Below are positions 19,722 through 19,794 of a stretch of DNA of 19,794 bases, in pieces. This DNA comes from Ichthyophonus hoferi. Taxonomy: Eukaryota > Opisthokonta > Ichthyosporea > Ichthyophonida > Ichthyophonidae. The stretch spans positions 1-19,794 of the forward strand of contig NAOQ01000908.1 of NCBI GenBank assembly GCA_002751075.1, written 5' to 3'. The notes under the pieces were generated by a model, which did no database searches, was not told where the DNA came from, and saw nothing but the letters and a program-made list of their open reading frames with translations. Numbering within the stretch: the stretch's first letter is position 1; every line of letters starts with the position of its first letter. The translations under genes were made by a program, and so were the position numbers.

Positions 19722-19794
<73 letters not shown>
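19651..19794 (+). repeat. Polypurine tract ending in (GA)n, cut by window edge
   Basis: A purine-rich lead-in (GGA, GAA, GCGA variants) becomes a pure GA run at 19725-19794, which continues past the window. A contig end in such a run may reflect an assembly break. Confidence 0.95.

Overview
The window is nuclear DNA from an AT-rich eukaryote. The evidence is two tRNA genes with internal A/B boxes, T-run terminators and no encoded CCA; LTR-retroelement fossils of two kinds; exon-like blocks with AG/GT edges; and long simple repeats. Outside the retroelements the sequence is about 70% A+T. I cannot name the lineage. The tRNA and the Copia fossil would fit an early-diverging fungus, but the candidate introns (about 0.2-1.7 kb) are long for most fungi, so a protist or small animal remains possible.

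Layout. 1-400 is a 9-bp minisatellite with a 90-bp higher-order unit. 401-1690 is AT-rich with TA/TATG runs and no recognised gene. 1690-9900 is gene-poor. It holds an old dispersed AT-rich repeat family, a decayed minus-strand fragment that reads like an MFS sugar transporter (2017-2316), a candidate spliced minus-strand gene (2689-4655) and a candidate spliced plus-strand gene (4866-8716) with AATAAA just past its stop. The two gene models come from reading frame, splice-site and phase consistency by eye. Neither has a visible start codon or a recognised family.

9935-12949 is a scrambled nest of LTR-retroelement fossils. Two LTR-like copies about 550 bp long face each other, and between them lies a shorter inverted repeat with gag-like segments on both arms. 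Two identical tRNA-Arg(CCT) genes (13070-13142 and 18393-18465), both on the plus strand, bracket a broken minus-strand Ty1/Copia fossil (about 14122-17558) that is visibly richer in G+C than its surroundings. The window ends in AT-rich DNA with (TTA)n, (TA)n and a (GA)n run that continues past the edge.

No pathway or operon-like cooperation is visible. The best-supported functional genes are the two tRNAs. The main interest lies in the LTR inverted structure beside a tRNA gene, the transporter relic, and the two possible spliced genes.
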